From Deltaproteobacteria bacterium (GTDB lineage: Bacteria; JAMCPX01): DNA of 64,000 bases. The notes under the pieces were generated by a model. That model had not been told where the DNA came from, ran no database searches, and saw only the letters and a program-made list of their open reading frames with translations. Below, piece by piece: positions 53,394 through 62,457 of this stretch (positions are counted from its first letter, which is position 1; every line of letters begins with the position of its first letter). The stretch covers positions 20,274-84,273 of the forward strand of contig JAMCPX010000008.1 in NCBI GenBank assembly GCA_023382265.1, in the 5' to 3' direction. The translations under genes and the position numbers were made by a program.

Positions 53394-54512
53394 ATGAAGA
53401 AATTGGAAGTCAAACTGGTTTTAGCGCTTGCATTCGGGGTAGTACTGCTCGGATTCACGGGGTGCGGGAAAACGAACTCAGGTTCGGGTAAGACAGTTGG
53501 TCTAATACCAAACAGCATGCTGCTTGATGGCAGCACTCTTTATGTTGTTAATAGCGGCGATTCCACAATTTCCGTGGATACTGTTACTGTGTCAGATAAA
53601 GAGCCTCATGTAATTGCTTTATCACAACCGGCAGGCAGTGTATACGGTTCACTTTATGCAATCTCTGTTACAGGGGGGACTGTTAATTCTCTATCATCCG
53701 GTGGAAACTCCTCAATCAATATAACGAACAAAGGGATTATTGCCTTACCTGTTGGCAGTTACCCGGAATATATGACGGTAACAACAGTGAGTGGTGTTAA
53801 AAAAGGCTATGTATCGTTGAATGGAACAAATCAGGTTGCTGTATTGAATTTGGATAAGAACACCGTGTCAGGGTACATAACCATTACCTCATACACAACA
53901 TGGCCGTCTTCATTTCAGGCACACCCTTGGGGGATAGCAATGGTAAACGGCAAGGTTATGGTTGCGAACAATGGTGCTGATTATGCGGCTTACTCATACA
54001 CGCAGCCTGCCATGGTAAGTGTTATAGAGCCATCTTCGGATACCTTGTTAACACCCGTCACCACAACAACCGGTATTAACCTGCAAGCAGTCGAGCCACT
54101 GGGGCAAACCGGCTTTGCCGTTATATCGAGCGGCAATTACAGTTCAATCGGCGGTTATGCGGAATTGTTCGATAAAGCCTTTACGGAAAAGGCAGCCGTA
54201 CCGCTCAGCGGCAGCGGCGCGGGTATTGCCATCAGTACGACAGGTATGGGGTATGTGGCATCCGGGAGCATGGTTGGGTATGATGAGATCAATACCAATA
54301 CAGGCATATTTATTACAACGACAGATCTGAGCAAGCAGATTTCCGGACTGACCGGGTTCAATTTAACGAGTATAGAATTTGCACCGGACGGTACCCTATG
54401 GGCAACGGACTGGCAGGACAATATGGTCTTTGAGATTGATCCAACAACAAACAAGATAATCAAAACATTCAAACTGACCGAACCTGCGCAGGATGTGGTG
54501 TTTGTGTATTGA
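53394..54512 (+). CDS. Beta-propeller lipoprotein, possible BtuG-like B12 capture protein
   Basis: A 372-residue lipoprotein with lipobox G-F-T-G-C (Cys at about 23). YVTN/YncE-like propeller blades follow, such as T-L-Y-V-V-N-S-G-D-S-T-I, G-Y-V-S-L-N-G-T-N-Q-V-A-V-L and G-T-L-W-A-T-D-W-Q-D-N. It lies between the BtuB-like receptor and cobU in a riboswitch-controlled operon. In Bacteroides the propeller lipoprotein BtuG sits on BtuB and captures B12; this protein could do the same. That parallel is inference from fold and position. A strong AAAGGAGAAAAA precedes the ATG. Confidence 0.75.
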   Translation: MKKLEVKLVLALAFGVVLLGFTGCGKTNSGSGKTVGLIPNSMLLDGSTLYVVNSGDSTISVDTVTVSDKEPHVIALSQPAGSVYGSLYAISVTGGTVNSLSSGGNSSINITNKGIIALPVGSYPEYMTVTTVSGVKKGYVSLNGTNQVAVLNLDKNTVSGYITITSYTTWPSSFQAHPWGIAMVNGKVMVANNGADYAAYSYTQPAMVSVIEPSSDTLLTPVTTTTGINLQAVEPLGQTGFAVISSGNYSSIGGYAELFDKAFTEKAAVPLSGSGAGIAISTTGMGYVASGSMVGYDEINTNTGIFITTTDLSKQISGLTGFNLTSIEFAPDGTLWATDWQDNMVFEIDPTTNKIIKTFKLTEPAQDVVFVY

Positions 54513-54518
54513 TTGATC

Positions 54519-55148
54519 ATGCATGGTATTTTAATAATAGGCGGGGCACGAAGCGGTAAGAGCGCCTTTGCGATTTCTCAGGCACAGATGCTGCCTGGAA
54601 AAAAGGCGTTTATAGCAACGGCACTGGTAATTGATGATGAAATGAAGGAACGTATAGAGGCGCACAAAAGGCAGCGGAACAGCGTATGGGATACCTATGA
54701 AGAGCCTATAAGGGTTGCAAGGCTGGTCGAAGATTTGCAACATACGTATGATGTTCTATTGATCGACTGCCTCACCGTATGGCTTTCAAATGCGATGCAT
54801 GAAGGTTTGGATGTTCTGCAAGAGATCGAAAAACTTGTAGGAGCCATCATCATCCACCGACAGGGCAAAGCCCTGCCGGTGCAGTATGCAGGAGATCCAG
54901 TACGTTTGGTGCAAAGGCTGGATAACAAGGACATTCATAGAGAAGAGGGGCAGGGTTACCCCGTGGCAGGTACAAGCCCTTCTCCAGCAGTATTTATCGT
55001 TTCCAATGAAGTCGGTATGGGTATAGTGCCGGCGAATACACTCGCACGCGCGTTCAGAGATTATCAAGGTCTGTTAAACCAGCGCATAGCGGGCATAGCG
55101 GACGAGGTGTATTTTATGGTTGCTGGAATACCGATGAAGATTAAATAA
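54519..55148 (+). CDS. cobU: Adenosylcobinamide kinase/guanylyltransferase
   Basis: A 209-residue enzyme that phosphorylates adenosylcobinamide and then transfers GMP. The P-loop G-G-A-R-S-G-K-S is at about 7-14. The region A-H-K-R-Q-R near 48 corresponds to the guanylylated His segment. L-L-I-D-C-L-T-V-W-L-S-N near 85-96 and V-S-N-E-V-G-M-G-I-V-P near 165-175 are typical. The ATG at 54519 is preferred to the TTG two codons upstream. It belongs to the nucleotide-loop assembly steps with cobT and cobS. Confidence 0.93.
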   Translation: MHGILIIGGARSGKSAFAISQAQMLPGKKAFIATALVIDDEMKERIEAHKRQRNSVWDTYEEPIRVARLVEDLQHTYDVLLIDCLTVWLSNAMHEGLDVLQEIEKLVGAIIIHRQGKALPVQYAGDPVRLVQRLDNKDIHREEGQGYPVAGTSPSPAVFIVSNEVGMGIVPANTLARAFRDYQGLLNQRIAGIADEVYFMVAGIPMKIK

Positions 55149-55176
55149 AATATAATAAAGGGAAGGAGATATTTTG

Positions 55177-56259
55177 ATGTTTGACGAGACTTTAATAAAT
55201 ATTCAGAACATGGATACTTCACCTGTGCAACAGGCGCAGTCAAGGCTTGATAATCTTACAAAGCCTAAGGATAGCCTCGGAAGGCTTGAGGAGTTTGCAA
55301 AAAGGCTTGTAGCTATAACAGGAAACACAATGCCTGACGTAAACAAAAAAGTGATATTTACCTTTGCAGGTGATCACGGTGTTGCAGGAGAGGGTGTATC
55401 CGCTTTTCCAAAAGAGGTTACGCGGGAGATGGTTTTGAATTTTGTAAATGGCGGGGCTGCAATCAATGTACTCGCCCGGCATGCAGGGGCTGATGTGGTT
55501 GTCGTTGATATAGGGGTTGATTATGATTTTAACCCTGCCCTTACAAAGGGTGGAATAAAAGGGGGATTATTCATCTCGAACAAGGTCATGCATGGCACTA
55601 AGAACATTGCCAAAGGTCCTGCAATGACAAAAGAGCAAGCAGAACAATGTATCCAGGTCGGCATCGATCTTGCCAATGCTTATGCACAACAGGGTTACAA
55701 AATGTTTGGAACAGGTGACATGGGTATTGCAAATACAACACCGTCATCGGCTATTGCAGCGGTATTAACAGGAAGGTCTGTAACGGAAGTCACCGGCAGG
55801 GGCACGGGCATAGATGACAATGCGTTGAAACATAAGATTGATGTTATTGAGCAAGCTATTGCCATCAATAGGCCCGATCCAAAGGATCCGATTAATGTGC
55901 TTGCGAAGGTTGGTGGTGCTGAGATCGGCGGCATTGCTGGCTTAATACTTGGTTGTGCATCTCAAAAGAAGCCTGTTGTTATTGATGGTTTTATATCCAC
56001 TGCAGGGGCATTAATAGCCTACTCAATTGAGCCAAAAACAAAGGATTATATGTTTGCAGCGCACAACTCGGTTGAAATCGGACATAAAGCAATGCTTGAT
56101 AAAATGGGGCTACAACCCATTCTGGATCTTAACCTTCGACTTGGAGAGGGCACAGGCGCAGTGCTTGCCATGCCCCTCATAGAGGCAGGGCTGAACATAT
56201 ATAAAGAGATGGCAACCTTTGAACAAGCAGGGGTGTCTGAAAAGGAAGAAAAGATTTAA
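55177..56259 (+). CDS. cobT: Nicotinate-nucleotide-dimethylbenzimidazole phosphoribosyltransferase
   Basis: A 360-residue enzyme that activates the lower ligand base to alpha-ribazole phosphate. G-R-L-E-E-F-A near 34-40, F-A-G-D-H-G-V near 61-67, G-D-M-G-I-A-N-T-T near 179-187 and the catalytic Glu in L-G-E-G-T-G-A near 330 are all present. AAGGAG lies 8 bases before the ATG at 55177; a TTG one codon earlier is less likely. The gene sits between cobU and cobS. Confidence 0.94.
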   Translation: MFDETLINIQNMDTSPVQQAQSRLDNLTKPKDSLGRLEEFAKRLVAITGNTMPDVNKKVIFTFAGDHGVAGEGVSAFPKEVTREMVLNFVNGGAAINVLARHAGADVVVVDIGVDYDFNPALTKGGIKGGLFISNKVMHGTKNIAKGPAMTKEQAEQCIQVGIDLANAYAQQGYKMFGTGDMGIANTTPSSAIAAVLTGRSVTEVTGRGTGIDDNALKHKIDVIEQAIAINRPDPKDPINVLAKVGGAEIGGIAGLILGCASQKKPVVIDGFISTAGALIAYSIEPKTKDYMFAAHNSVEIGHKAMLDKMGLQPILDLNLRLGEGTGAVLAMPLIEAGLNIYKEMATFEQAGVSEKEEKI

Positions 56260-56263
56260 GACC

Positions 56264-57097
56264 ATGCGTAAGCTCCTGATCGCATTCCAGTTTCTCACGA
56301 TTTTACCGGTAAAAATAAGCGAGCATATCAGTGAGTATGATATTGCCGGCTCATCTATGTTCTTTCCTGTTGTTGGAGCATTTCAGGGGGCAGTCGCCGT
56401 TTTGCTTGCCGCCTTATTAAGGGATGTCTTTTGCGGTGACGTGGCATGCCATGCCACCGTTGAGATTATAAGCGTATTGGTGATTATGATCCTCATCATC
56501 ACCAATAAAGGCTTACATTTTGACGGACTGGCAGACACCTTTGATGCGCTTGGTGTAGCACCAACCGGCACTATCACATCAGACATTGAGAAAAGATTAT
56601 CTGCAATGAAGGACAGCAGGATAGGTTCAATCGGAGCAATCGGTATCGTGTTTACGATCCTGATTAAATTTGTTTTGTTGAACGCTTTATTTTTGACCGT
56701 TCCATGGGGTACGGTATATTTGCTACTTTTTATAATGCCCGTATTCTCAAAATGGGCAATGGTCCCTGCTCTGTATTATGGCACATCCGCACGGCAGGAA
56801 GGCATTGGCAGGATATTTATTGATTATGCAACATTAGCTCACCTTATAGCCTCAACAGTATTAGCAATGGGTTTGGCAGGTGTCGCATTGTACACGTACT
56901 CGATTTTTGACGATAGCTTGTTAAATAGGTTCCTGTTGTTCTTTGTTCTGTTCCTTATACTGTATGGATTCAGTATTGTGTCCATGCGACTATCCAAGAA
57001 ACGATTTGGCGGGATAACCGGTGATATCTTAGGTGCAATAAGTGAATTATCAGAGGTGGTGTTCTTAATGGTGGTGGTATTATGGCTCAATCACTGA
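56264..57097 (+). CDS. cobS: Adenosylcobinamide-GDP ribazoletransferase (cobalamin synthase)
   Basis: A 277-residue integral membrane enzyme joining the nucleotide loop to cobinamide-GDP. It keeps the essential acidic motif L-H-F-D-G-L-A-D-T-F-D near 101-111 and M-K-D-S-R-I-G near 132-138, unlike the divergent relative at 1074-1805. It begins 4 bases after cobT and overlaps cobQ by 16 bases. Confidence 0.93.
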   Translation: MRKLLIAFQFLTILPVKISEHISEYDIAGSSMFFPVVGAFQGAVAVLLAALLRDVFCGDVACHATVEIISVLVIMILIITNKGLHFDGLADTFDALGVAPTGTITSDIEKRLSAMKDSRIGSIGAIGIVFTILIKFVLLNALFLTVPWGTVYLLLFIMPVFSKWAMVPALYYGTSARQEGIGRIFIDYATLAHLIASTVLAMGLAGVALYTYSIFDDSLLNRFLLFFVLFLILYGFSIVSMRLSKKRFGGITGDILGAISELSEVVFLMVVVLWLNH

Positions 57098-58719
57098 TGA
57101 TTCAAGGCACTGGCTCAGGTGTTGGAAAAAGTCTTCTTGTTACTGCACTGTGCAGGATTTTTAAGGATATGGGTATAGATGTGGCACCATTTAAGGCACA
57201 GAACATGGCATTGAATGCATATGTAACAAAAGAAGGCGGAGAGATAGGTGTTGCCCAGGCGCTTCAGGCTAGAGCAGCAAGGATAGAGCCTGAGATTGAT
57301 ATGAACCCAATATTATTAAAGCCTTCAGGTGAGGCAGGTGTTCAGATAGTTATTCATGGAAAGGTCCATTCAATAATGCAGGCAAAAGGGTATTATGGAT
57401 TTAAAAATTATGCATTGGAAGCAGTCAGAAGCTCCTTTCAGAGGCTTTCTAAGAGCCACGAGCTAATCATTATAGAGGGTGCTGGCAGCCCTGCCGAGAT
57501 AAATCTTATGAAGAATGATATAGTAAATATGGCAATGGCAAAATATGCAAATGCACCTGTTTTGTTAGTAGGGGACATTGATAAAGGCGGTGTATTTGCC
57601 TCATTTTATGGTACCATAAAGCTTCTTTGCAGAGATAGCAGGTATATAAAGGCATTCATCATAAACAAATTCAGGGGTGATTTAGGCTTACTCAAACCCG
57701 GTCTGAAAATGATAAAAACAAAAACCGGCAGGCCTGTTATCGGTGTAATCCCTTATGTAAGGGACCTGTATCTCCCTGAAGAGGATGGGACATCTATTAA
57801 AGAAATTTATGCAGGGGCGAGGACACATCGCACATTCCAAACAAAAGGGCAGGGAAATCCTGCCCCTACAAAATTCATTTCAAACATGGGCGTTCATGTT
57901 GCCGAGCATAAACCCCGCGCTTACGAGAAATTTGAGATACAAGATTCAATCAAGATCGTTGTGGTAAAGCTTTTATACATCTCAAACTTCACGGATTTCG
58001 AGCCCTTTTACTATGAACCCGATGTTGAGCTTATATATTCGAATAATCCATCGGATATATCGCAGGCGGATATAGTGATAATCCCGGGCACTAAAAATAC
58101 AATGGATGATCTTACATTTTTGAAGCGCACAGGACTTACGGAAAGTATAAAGAAAGCTTATAAAAAAGATATTCAGATCATCGGTATATGCGGTGGATAT
58201 CAGATGCTTGGGAAAAGGCTTCTGAACCCTTATAGTGTGGAAGGCAGGATTAAAACATTAGACGGGATTGGCATGCTGAATATCAAAACAGTGTTTCAAA
58301 AAGAGAAGATAACATCACAAGTGGAAGTTAAGATAGTTCAGGGGTCAGCGCTTGGAATCAAGGGTTTGGAAGATACAGGATTAAAGGGCTACGAAATCCA
58401 TCATGGAGTAAGCAAAGGGGATATAGGGTTGTTCAGGTTAAAGAGGGTTTCGGGCGAGAACACAAAATCTATGGGGGGATTTGATACCCCGGACGGATCA
58501 AAAAATAAAAACTGTTTTGGCACTTACATCCATGGCATTTTTGATAATGATAAATTTAGAAGGGTAATCCTGAATAGCATAAGGACCAAAAAGGGCTTAA
58601 AGCCATTAAAACATATCTATAGCTATACTAAGACTCAAGATGAGACCATCGATCGTTTTACAGATACTGTAAAAATGCATCTTGATATGGAATTTATAAA
58701 AAGTCTCATACGGGTATGA
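57082..58719 (+). CDS. cobQ: Cobyric acid synthase
   Basis: A 545-residue amidotransferase making four side-chain amides on adenosylcobyrinic acid a,c-diamide. The N-terminal P-loop G-T-G-S-G-V-G-K-S and Q-N-M-A-L-N lie in the ATP domain, and the class I glutaminase Cys is in G-I-C-G-G-Y-Q near 371-377. Between L-P-E-E-D (about 235) and N-F-T-D-F (about 300) there are some 30 residues more than usual, encoded partly by an inverted-repeat sequence (57847-57865). The frame is intact, so the enzyme is probably active. Confidence 0.92.
   Translation: MAQSLMIQGTGSGVGKSLLVTALCRIFKDMGIDVAPFKAQNMALNAYVTKEGGEIGVAQALQARAARIEPEIDMNPILLKPSGEAGVQIVIHGKVHSIMQAKGYYGFKNYALEAVRSSFQRLSKSHELIIIEGAGSPAEINLMKNDIVNMAMAKYANAPVLLVGDIDKGGVFASFYGTIKLLCRDSRYIKAFIINKFRGDLGLLKPGLKMIKTKTGRPVIGVIPYVRDLYLPEEDGTSIKEIYAGARTHRTFQTKGQGNPAPTKFISNMGVHVAEHKPRAYEKFEIQDSIKIVVVKLLYISNFTDFEPFYYEPDVELIYSNNPSDISQADIVIIPGTKNTMDDLTFLKRTGLTESIKKAYKKDIQIIGICGGYQMLGKRLLNPYSVEGRIKTLDGIGMLNIKTVFQKEKITSQVEVKIVQGSALGIKGLEDTGLKGYEIHHGVSKGDIGLFRLKRVSGENTKSMGGFDTPDGSKNKNCFGTYIHGIFDNDKFRRVILNSIRTKKGLKPLKHIYSYTKTQDETIDRFTDTVKMHLDMEFIKSLIRV
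57815..57870 (+). repeat. In-frame palindromic repeat insertion within cobQ
   Basis: GGGCAGG (57847-57853) and CCTGCCC (57859-57865) form a perfect 7-bp stem with loop GAAAT. GGGGCGAGG lies just upstream. The combination looks like a dispersed GC-rich repeat element, and it encodes residues in the over-long CobQ linker. Confidence 0.45.
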
Positions 58720-58770
58720 ATTCAGCCGCATAAAATTTGGGATGAATCAAATTAAAAAAGGAGGATAAAC

Positions 58771-58902
58771 ATGAAAACATTTAAAAAAGGTAAGAAGCAA
58801 ATCCATAAAAAGGGTAAACCCGCCAAGGGTTTAATATCATATCGTAAGTCTTGCAATGTCAGTGGCACTGGTTTGTCACACTATATTTTAAAGTCCAACT
58901 GA
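58771..58902 (+). CDS. cbpA: Putative modified-peptide (RiPP) precursor, CbpA-like
   Basis: A 43-residue peptide with a perfect AAGGAGG ribosome site. Residues 1-20 are very Lys-rich (leader-like). The C-terminal half contains S-Y-R-K-S-C-N-V-S-G-T-G-L-S-H-Y, with a single Cys at 28 and the G-T-G-L-S-H-Y stretch at 32-38 as the likely core. The gene ends 18 bases before a radical SAM/SPASM gene and lies inside the cobalamin operon. From memory this matches a family pair named CbpA/CbpB for cobalamin-linked peptides; the identity could not be checked. The function of the peptide is unknown. Confidence 0.75.
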   Translation: MKTFKKGKKQIHKKGKPAKGLISYRKSCNVSGTGLSHYILKSN

Positions 58903-58920
58903 GAACAGAGTTTTTACTAA

Positions 58921-60327
58921 ATGATATTTAATTCAAAGGGCCATTTTATCAATACCGGTAATGGTCCCTCACTTTTGCCTGTTGATATCGGGCATAAAAA
59001 CTATCTTGCTCTGGTAGATCCTGATACGGCGTTCTGGTTACTGGTAAAACGCAATAGGCTTGCAGATGTCCTGAGTGATGCCAGCTATAGAAAGGCGTAT
59101 ATCGGGAAGTTGGACGAGTTTAGAAAAGAAATGGAAGCCCTGCGTTTTACCCGGAGGCCGTCTGCCGTATACTTTAACCCGACTGAAAAATGCAATCTCA
59201 ATTGTTCATACTGCTATATTCCTGGAAACATGAGACGCAATGGGCACAGCATGTCGTCAAAAGAGCTTTTTGAGGCTTTAGAACAACTTAAAAGCTATTT
59301 CAGCAGAACTCTGCCAACAGGAACCTTTCCACAGATTATCTTTCATGGTGCTGAACCACTGCTCAACCGTGAGGCTGTTTTTGCCGGTATAGATAAGTAC
59401 GGTAAAGACTTCCAGTTTGGCATCCAAACCAATGCAACATTTTTGGATGAGCAGACCGTAGAATTTTTAACCTCCAGGAATGTAAGTATTGGTATGTCTC
59501 TTGATGGCCCAACATCTGCCGTCGACAGCCGCACGCGACATAACTGGAGTGGAGAGAGCACCTATAAAAAGACAGCCGAAGCAATGGAGCGTTTAAAGGG
59601 GTACACCAGCTGGAATATTATAAGTACCATTACCCGTGAAAATATGCATCACCTGGTAAGTCTCGCGGAATTTTTTCATAGCCATGAGGTGCCGGGCTGC
59701 ATGCTGAACATCGTGCGCGGTACTATGCCGTCGTCAAGGGAAGTCAAACCTTCCGATGCCGATGCTGTGAAGCATTATCTTGCTGCGATGGATCGCACAT
59801 ACAAGCTTTATCAGAAGACCGGCAAAAAACTTGTAGTTTCCAACTTTGCAAATGTCCTGCTTGCGATTATTGCGCCTACCGCACGGCGTCTTATGTGCGA
59901 TATTTCCCCCTGTGGTGGTGGAAGGTTTTTTTTCGCCCTTTCGGCAAATGGAGATCTGTTTCCGTGCAGTGAATTCGTCGGATTGCCGGCATTTAAAGGC
60001 GGTAATATTTTTAAAGACGATATTGAGGATGTACTCGTGAGCAGTCCTTTTAGTATAGTTGCCGGCCGGAAAGTAGAAGATATAGAGCCGTGCAGCCGTT
60101 GTGCAATACGCAATTTCTGTGGTGCGCCGTGTCCTGCAGAGGTCCATGCAATGCATGGTAGAATGGATAAAACCGGGGCTTTTTGCGAGTTCTATGAAGA
60201 ACAAACCCGCTACGCCTTCAGGGTTATTGCAGATGGCAGACAGGATGCTTTCCTCTGGGATGATTGGGATAAAGGAACAAAAGATACATTTACTCTCAAT
60301 CATTCTCATAAACCTCATTACTTGTAA
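58921..60327 (+). CDS. cbpB: Radical SAM/SPASM peptide maturase, CbpB-like
   Basis: A 468-residue enzyme. The radical SAM cluster motif C-x3-C-x2-C (C-N-L-N-C-S-Y-C) is at about 91-98. G-A-E-P near 143-146 and a C-terminal SPASM domain with Cys clusters from about 325 (C-D-I-S-P-C) to 420 (C-S-R-C, C-G-A-P-C, A-F-C-E-F) suggest two extra iron-sulfur clusters. Such enzymes crosslink or epimerise residues in small peptides. The adjacent cbpA gene supplies a fitting substrate. It ends 6 bases before cbiB, so it is part of the B12 operon. Confidence 0.85.
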   Translation: MIFNSKGHFINTGNGPSLLPVDIGHKNYLALVDPDTAFWLLVKRNRLADVLSDASYRKAYIGKLDEFRKEMEALRFTRRPSAVYFNPTEKCNLNCSYCYIPGNMRRNGHSMSSKELFEALEQLKSYFSRTLPTGTFPQIIFHGAEPLLNREAVFAGIDKYGKDFQFGIQTNATFLDEQTVEFLTSRNVSIGMSLDGPTSAVDSRTRHNWSGESTYKKTAEAMERLKGYTSWNIISTITRENMHHLVSLAEFFHSHEVPGCMLNIVRGTMPSSREVKPSDADAVKHYLAAMDRTYKLYQKTGKKLVVSNFANVLLAIIAPTARRLMCDISPCGGGRFFFALSANGDLFPCSEFVGLPAFKGGNIFKDDIEDVLVSSPFSIVAGRKVEDIEPCSRCAIRNFCGAPCPAEVHAMHGRMDKTGAFCEFYEEQTRYAFRVIADGRQDAFLWDDWDKGTKDTFTLNHSHKPHYL

Positions 60328-60333
60328 ACCTCT

Positions 60334-61317
60334 ATGTTTAGCATTTCACCTTTCATAATGATGCTTGCATATCTCCTTGACCTTGTGATTGGGGACCCGG
60401 TATGGCTGCCGCATCCAGTGAGAATGATTGGGAAGACAATCCTAAAGGTAGAAACCCTATTGAGGAGGTATGCCAAGACACCGTTTGCACAAAAGCTCGC
60501 GGGCATAGTTCTTGTTATCATAATAGTCCTGCCTGCATCCATCATAACAGCCTTTATAACCAGCCTTGTATATCATCTCCACAATAAGTCCCTGATAGTT
60601 ATGTGTAATATTTCGCTTGTGTATCTCATATCCGCTACGATTGCAGGAAAAGAATTAATAAATGAAGGTAAAAAGGTTATCGGAGCTGTTAAAGATGGTA
60701 AACTTGATACAGCAAGAAGCAGATTAAGCAGGCTTGTTGCCAGGGATACTGAAACACTATCTCAGAGAAAGATACTTATGGCAACAATAGAAACCCTATC
60801 AGAGAACTTGTCGGACGGAATCATAGCACCTATGTTTTATCTTGCTATGGGAGGCTTGCCCTTTGCAATTGGATACAAGGCAATAAATACACTTGACTCC
60901 ATGGTCGGGTATAAAAACGAAAGGTACATCCATTTCGGACATGCCTCTGCAAGAATAGATGACATAGCAAACTTCATACCTGCAAGAATAACAGGCATGC
61001 TTATTGTTATTACATCGATGATCGTGTATGGCTGGTCGACAGCGGTTAACGCTTTTCGTACAATGCTCCATGATGGGAAAAAGCATCCAAGTCCGAATGC
61101 AGGCATACCGGAGTCTGCAATAGCAGGCGCACTTGGTGTAATGCTTGGTGGTACATCCGCATACAATGGTATATCTGTTGAAAAGCCTTATATTGGAACG
61201 GATACAAACAATGATTACCTGCTGCAATCCGGAAAGGCTATAAGCATTGTCAGGTTCGCCTATTTTATTGGTTTCTGCATAACAACAGCCGGTTTATTTA
61301 TAAGGAAGCTTTTATGA
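60334..61317 (+). CDS. cbiB: Adenosylcobinamide-phosphate synthase
   Basis: A 327-residue membrane protein that attaches aminopropanol phosphate to adenosylcobyric acid. It has D-L-V-I-G-D-P-V-W-L-P-H-P-V-R near 15-30 (start dependent), E-N-L-S-D-G-I-I-A-P near 155-165 and the family-typical P-S-P-N-A-G-x-P-E-S near 250. It is followed by an ATGA overlap with the threonine-phosphate decarboxylase-like gene, which makes its aminopropanol substrate. Confidence 0.92.
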   Translation: MFSISPFIMMLAYLLDLVIGDPVWLPHPVRMIGKTILKVETLLRRYAKTPFAQKLAGIVLVIIIVLPASIITAFITSLVYHLHNKSLIVMCNISLVYLISATIAGKELINEGKKVIGAVKDGKLDTARSRLSRLVARDTETLSQRKILMATIETLSENLSDGIIAPMFYLAMGGLPFAIGYKAINTLDSMVGYKNERYIHFGHASARIDDIANFIPARITGMLIVITSMIVYGWSTAVNAFRTMLHDGKKHPSPNAGIPESAIAGALGVMLGGTSAYNGISVEKPYIGTDTNNDYLLQSGKAISIVRFAYFIGFCITTAGLFIRKLL

Positions 61318-62405
61318 AACCCTCGGCATTACATGGTGGTAATATATTCAGGGCAAGTGAAGAATTGGGGGTTCCTGAAGACAAAATAATGGATTTTAGT
61401 GCATCTATAAATCCACTTGGAATGCCAAAGGGTGTTATCATAGAGATTGATCGCAACCTTAAATATCTTTCTCATTATCCTGATACCGATGCAAAGGCAC
61501 TCAGGCTTGAGATTGCAAAATACCACAATATAGATCCAAAACATATTATCTGTGGTAATGGCAGCACAGAACTTATATACCTTATCATAAGGGCACTACA
61601 GCCTAAGAGGGTACTTATTCCGGTGCCGACATTCTCTGAGTATGATAGGGCATGCAAGAGTTATGGGGCAAGTGTTTTAAACTATGGGTTAAAAAAAGAG
61701 AATAACTTTGATATAAACGTGGATGAATTTATAGACGTAATGAGTGGAAAAGGTGAATTATGCGACATGGTATTTTTATGCAATCCCAATAACCCAACAG
61801 GAAGGCTTATTCAAAAAAAAGATGTTTTGAGGATTGCTGCTGCTGCAAAGGCATTAAAGTCTTATCTGATTGTTGATGAGGCATTTATTGATTTTGTCCC
61901 GGATGCATCTGTAATCCATGAGGTTGAGAAAAATCCTTATCTGATCATGATAAGATCCATGACAAAGTTTTATGCATTGGCTGGTTTAAGGCTTGGTTAT
62001 GGCATATTCCCATTAAAGATTATAGATGTTATCAAGCAACATAAAGAACCTTGGACAATAAATACACTTGCACAAATGGCAGGTATAGCCGCACTGAGGG
62101 ATTCTTTATATAAAAATGCCACTTATATATTGATTGATATTGAAAAGCAATTCCTTGTAAGCAATTTTAGTAAGTCTGGTATAAGGTTTTTACATTCTTA
62201 TGCCAATTTTTATCTGTTGAAACTATCAAATGCAGATCAACTATATGATGATTTAAGGGAGAAAGGAATGCTTGTCAGGCTATGCTCTGATTTCAAAGGA
62301 CTTGATAAGACTTACATTAGGGTTGCAGTAAGAACAAGGGAAGAGAACGTGCGTCTGCTATCTGCCTTAGTGCCGCACAGAAATATCTCTTTAGATAGAG
62401 ACTGA
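61314..62405 (+). CDS. cobD: L-threonine-O-3-phosphate decarboxylase (CobD/CobC-like)
   Basis: A 363-residue PLP enzyme of the histidinol-phosphate aminotransferase fold. H-G-G-N-I-F near 7-12 and D-F-S-A-S-I-N-P-L-G near 27-36 are typical of CobD/CobC. N-P-N-N-P-T-G-R near 154-161 and the PLP Lys in S-M-T-K-F-Y near 215 are also seen. It makes aminopropanol phosphate for CbiB, whose gene it overlaps by 4 bases. A histidinol-phosphate aminotransferase activity is possible but less likely here. Confidence 0.88.
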   Translation: MKPSALHGGNIFRASEELGVPEDKIMDFSASINPLGMPKGVIIEIDRNLKYLSHYPDTDAKALRLEIAKYHNIDPKHIICGNGSTELIYLIIRALQPKRVLIPVPTFSEYDRACKSYGASVLNYGLKKENNFDINVDEFIDVMSGKGELCDMVFLCNPNNPTGRLIQKKDVLRIAAAAKALKSYLIVDEAFIDFVPDASVIHEVEKNPYLIMIRSMTKFYALAGLRLGYGIFPLKIIDVIKQHKEPWTINTLAQMAGIAALRDSLYKNATYILIDIEKQFLVSNFSKSGIRFLHSYANFYLLKLSNADQLYDDLREKGMLVRLCSDFKGLDKTYIRVAVRTREENVRLLSALVPHRNISLDRD

Positions 62406-62457
62406 TCATACATATGCAAACGACATTTTATACTATCTTTTTACAGAAGGGAATTTT

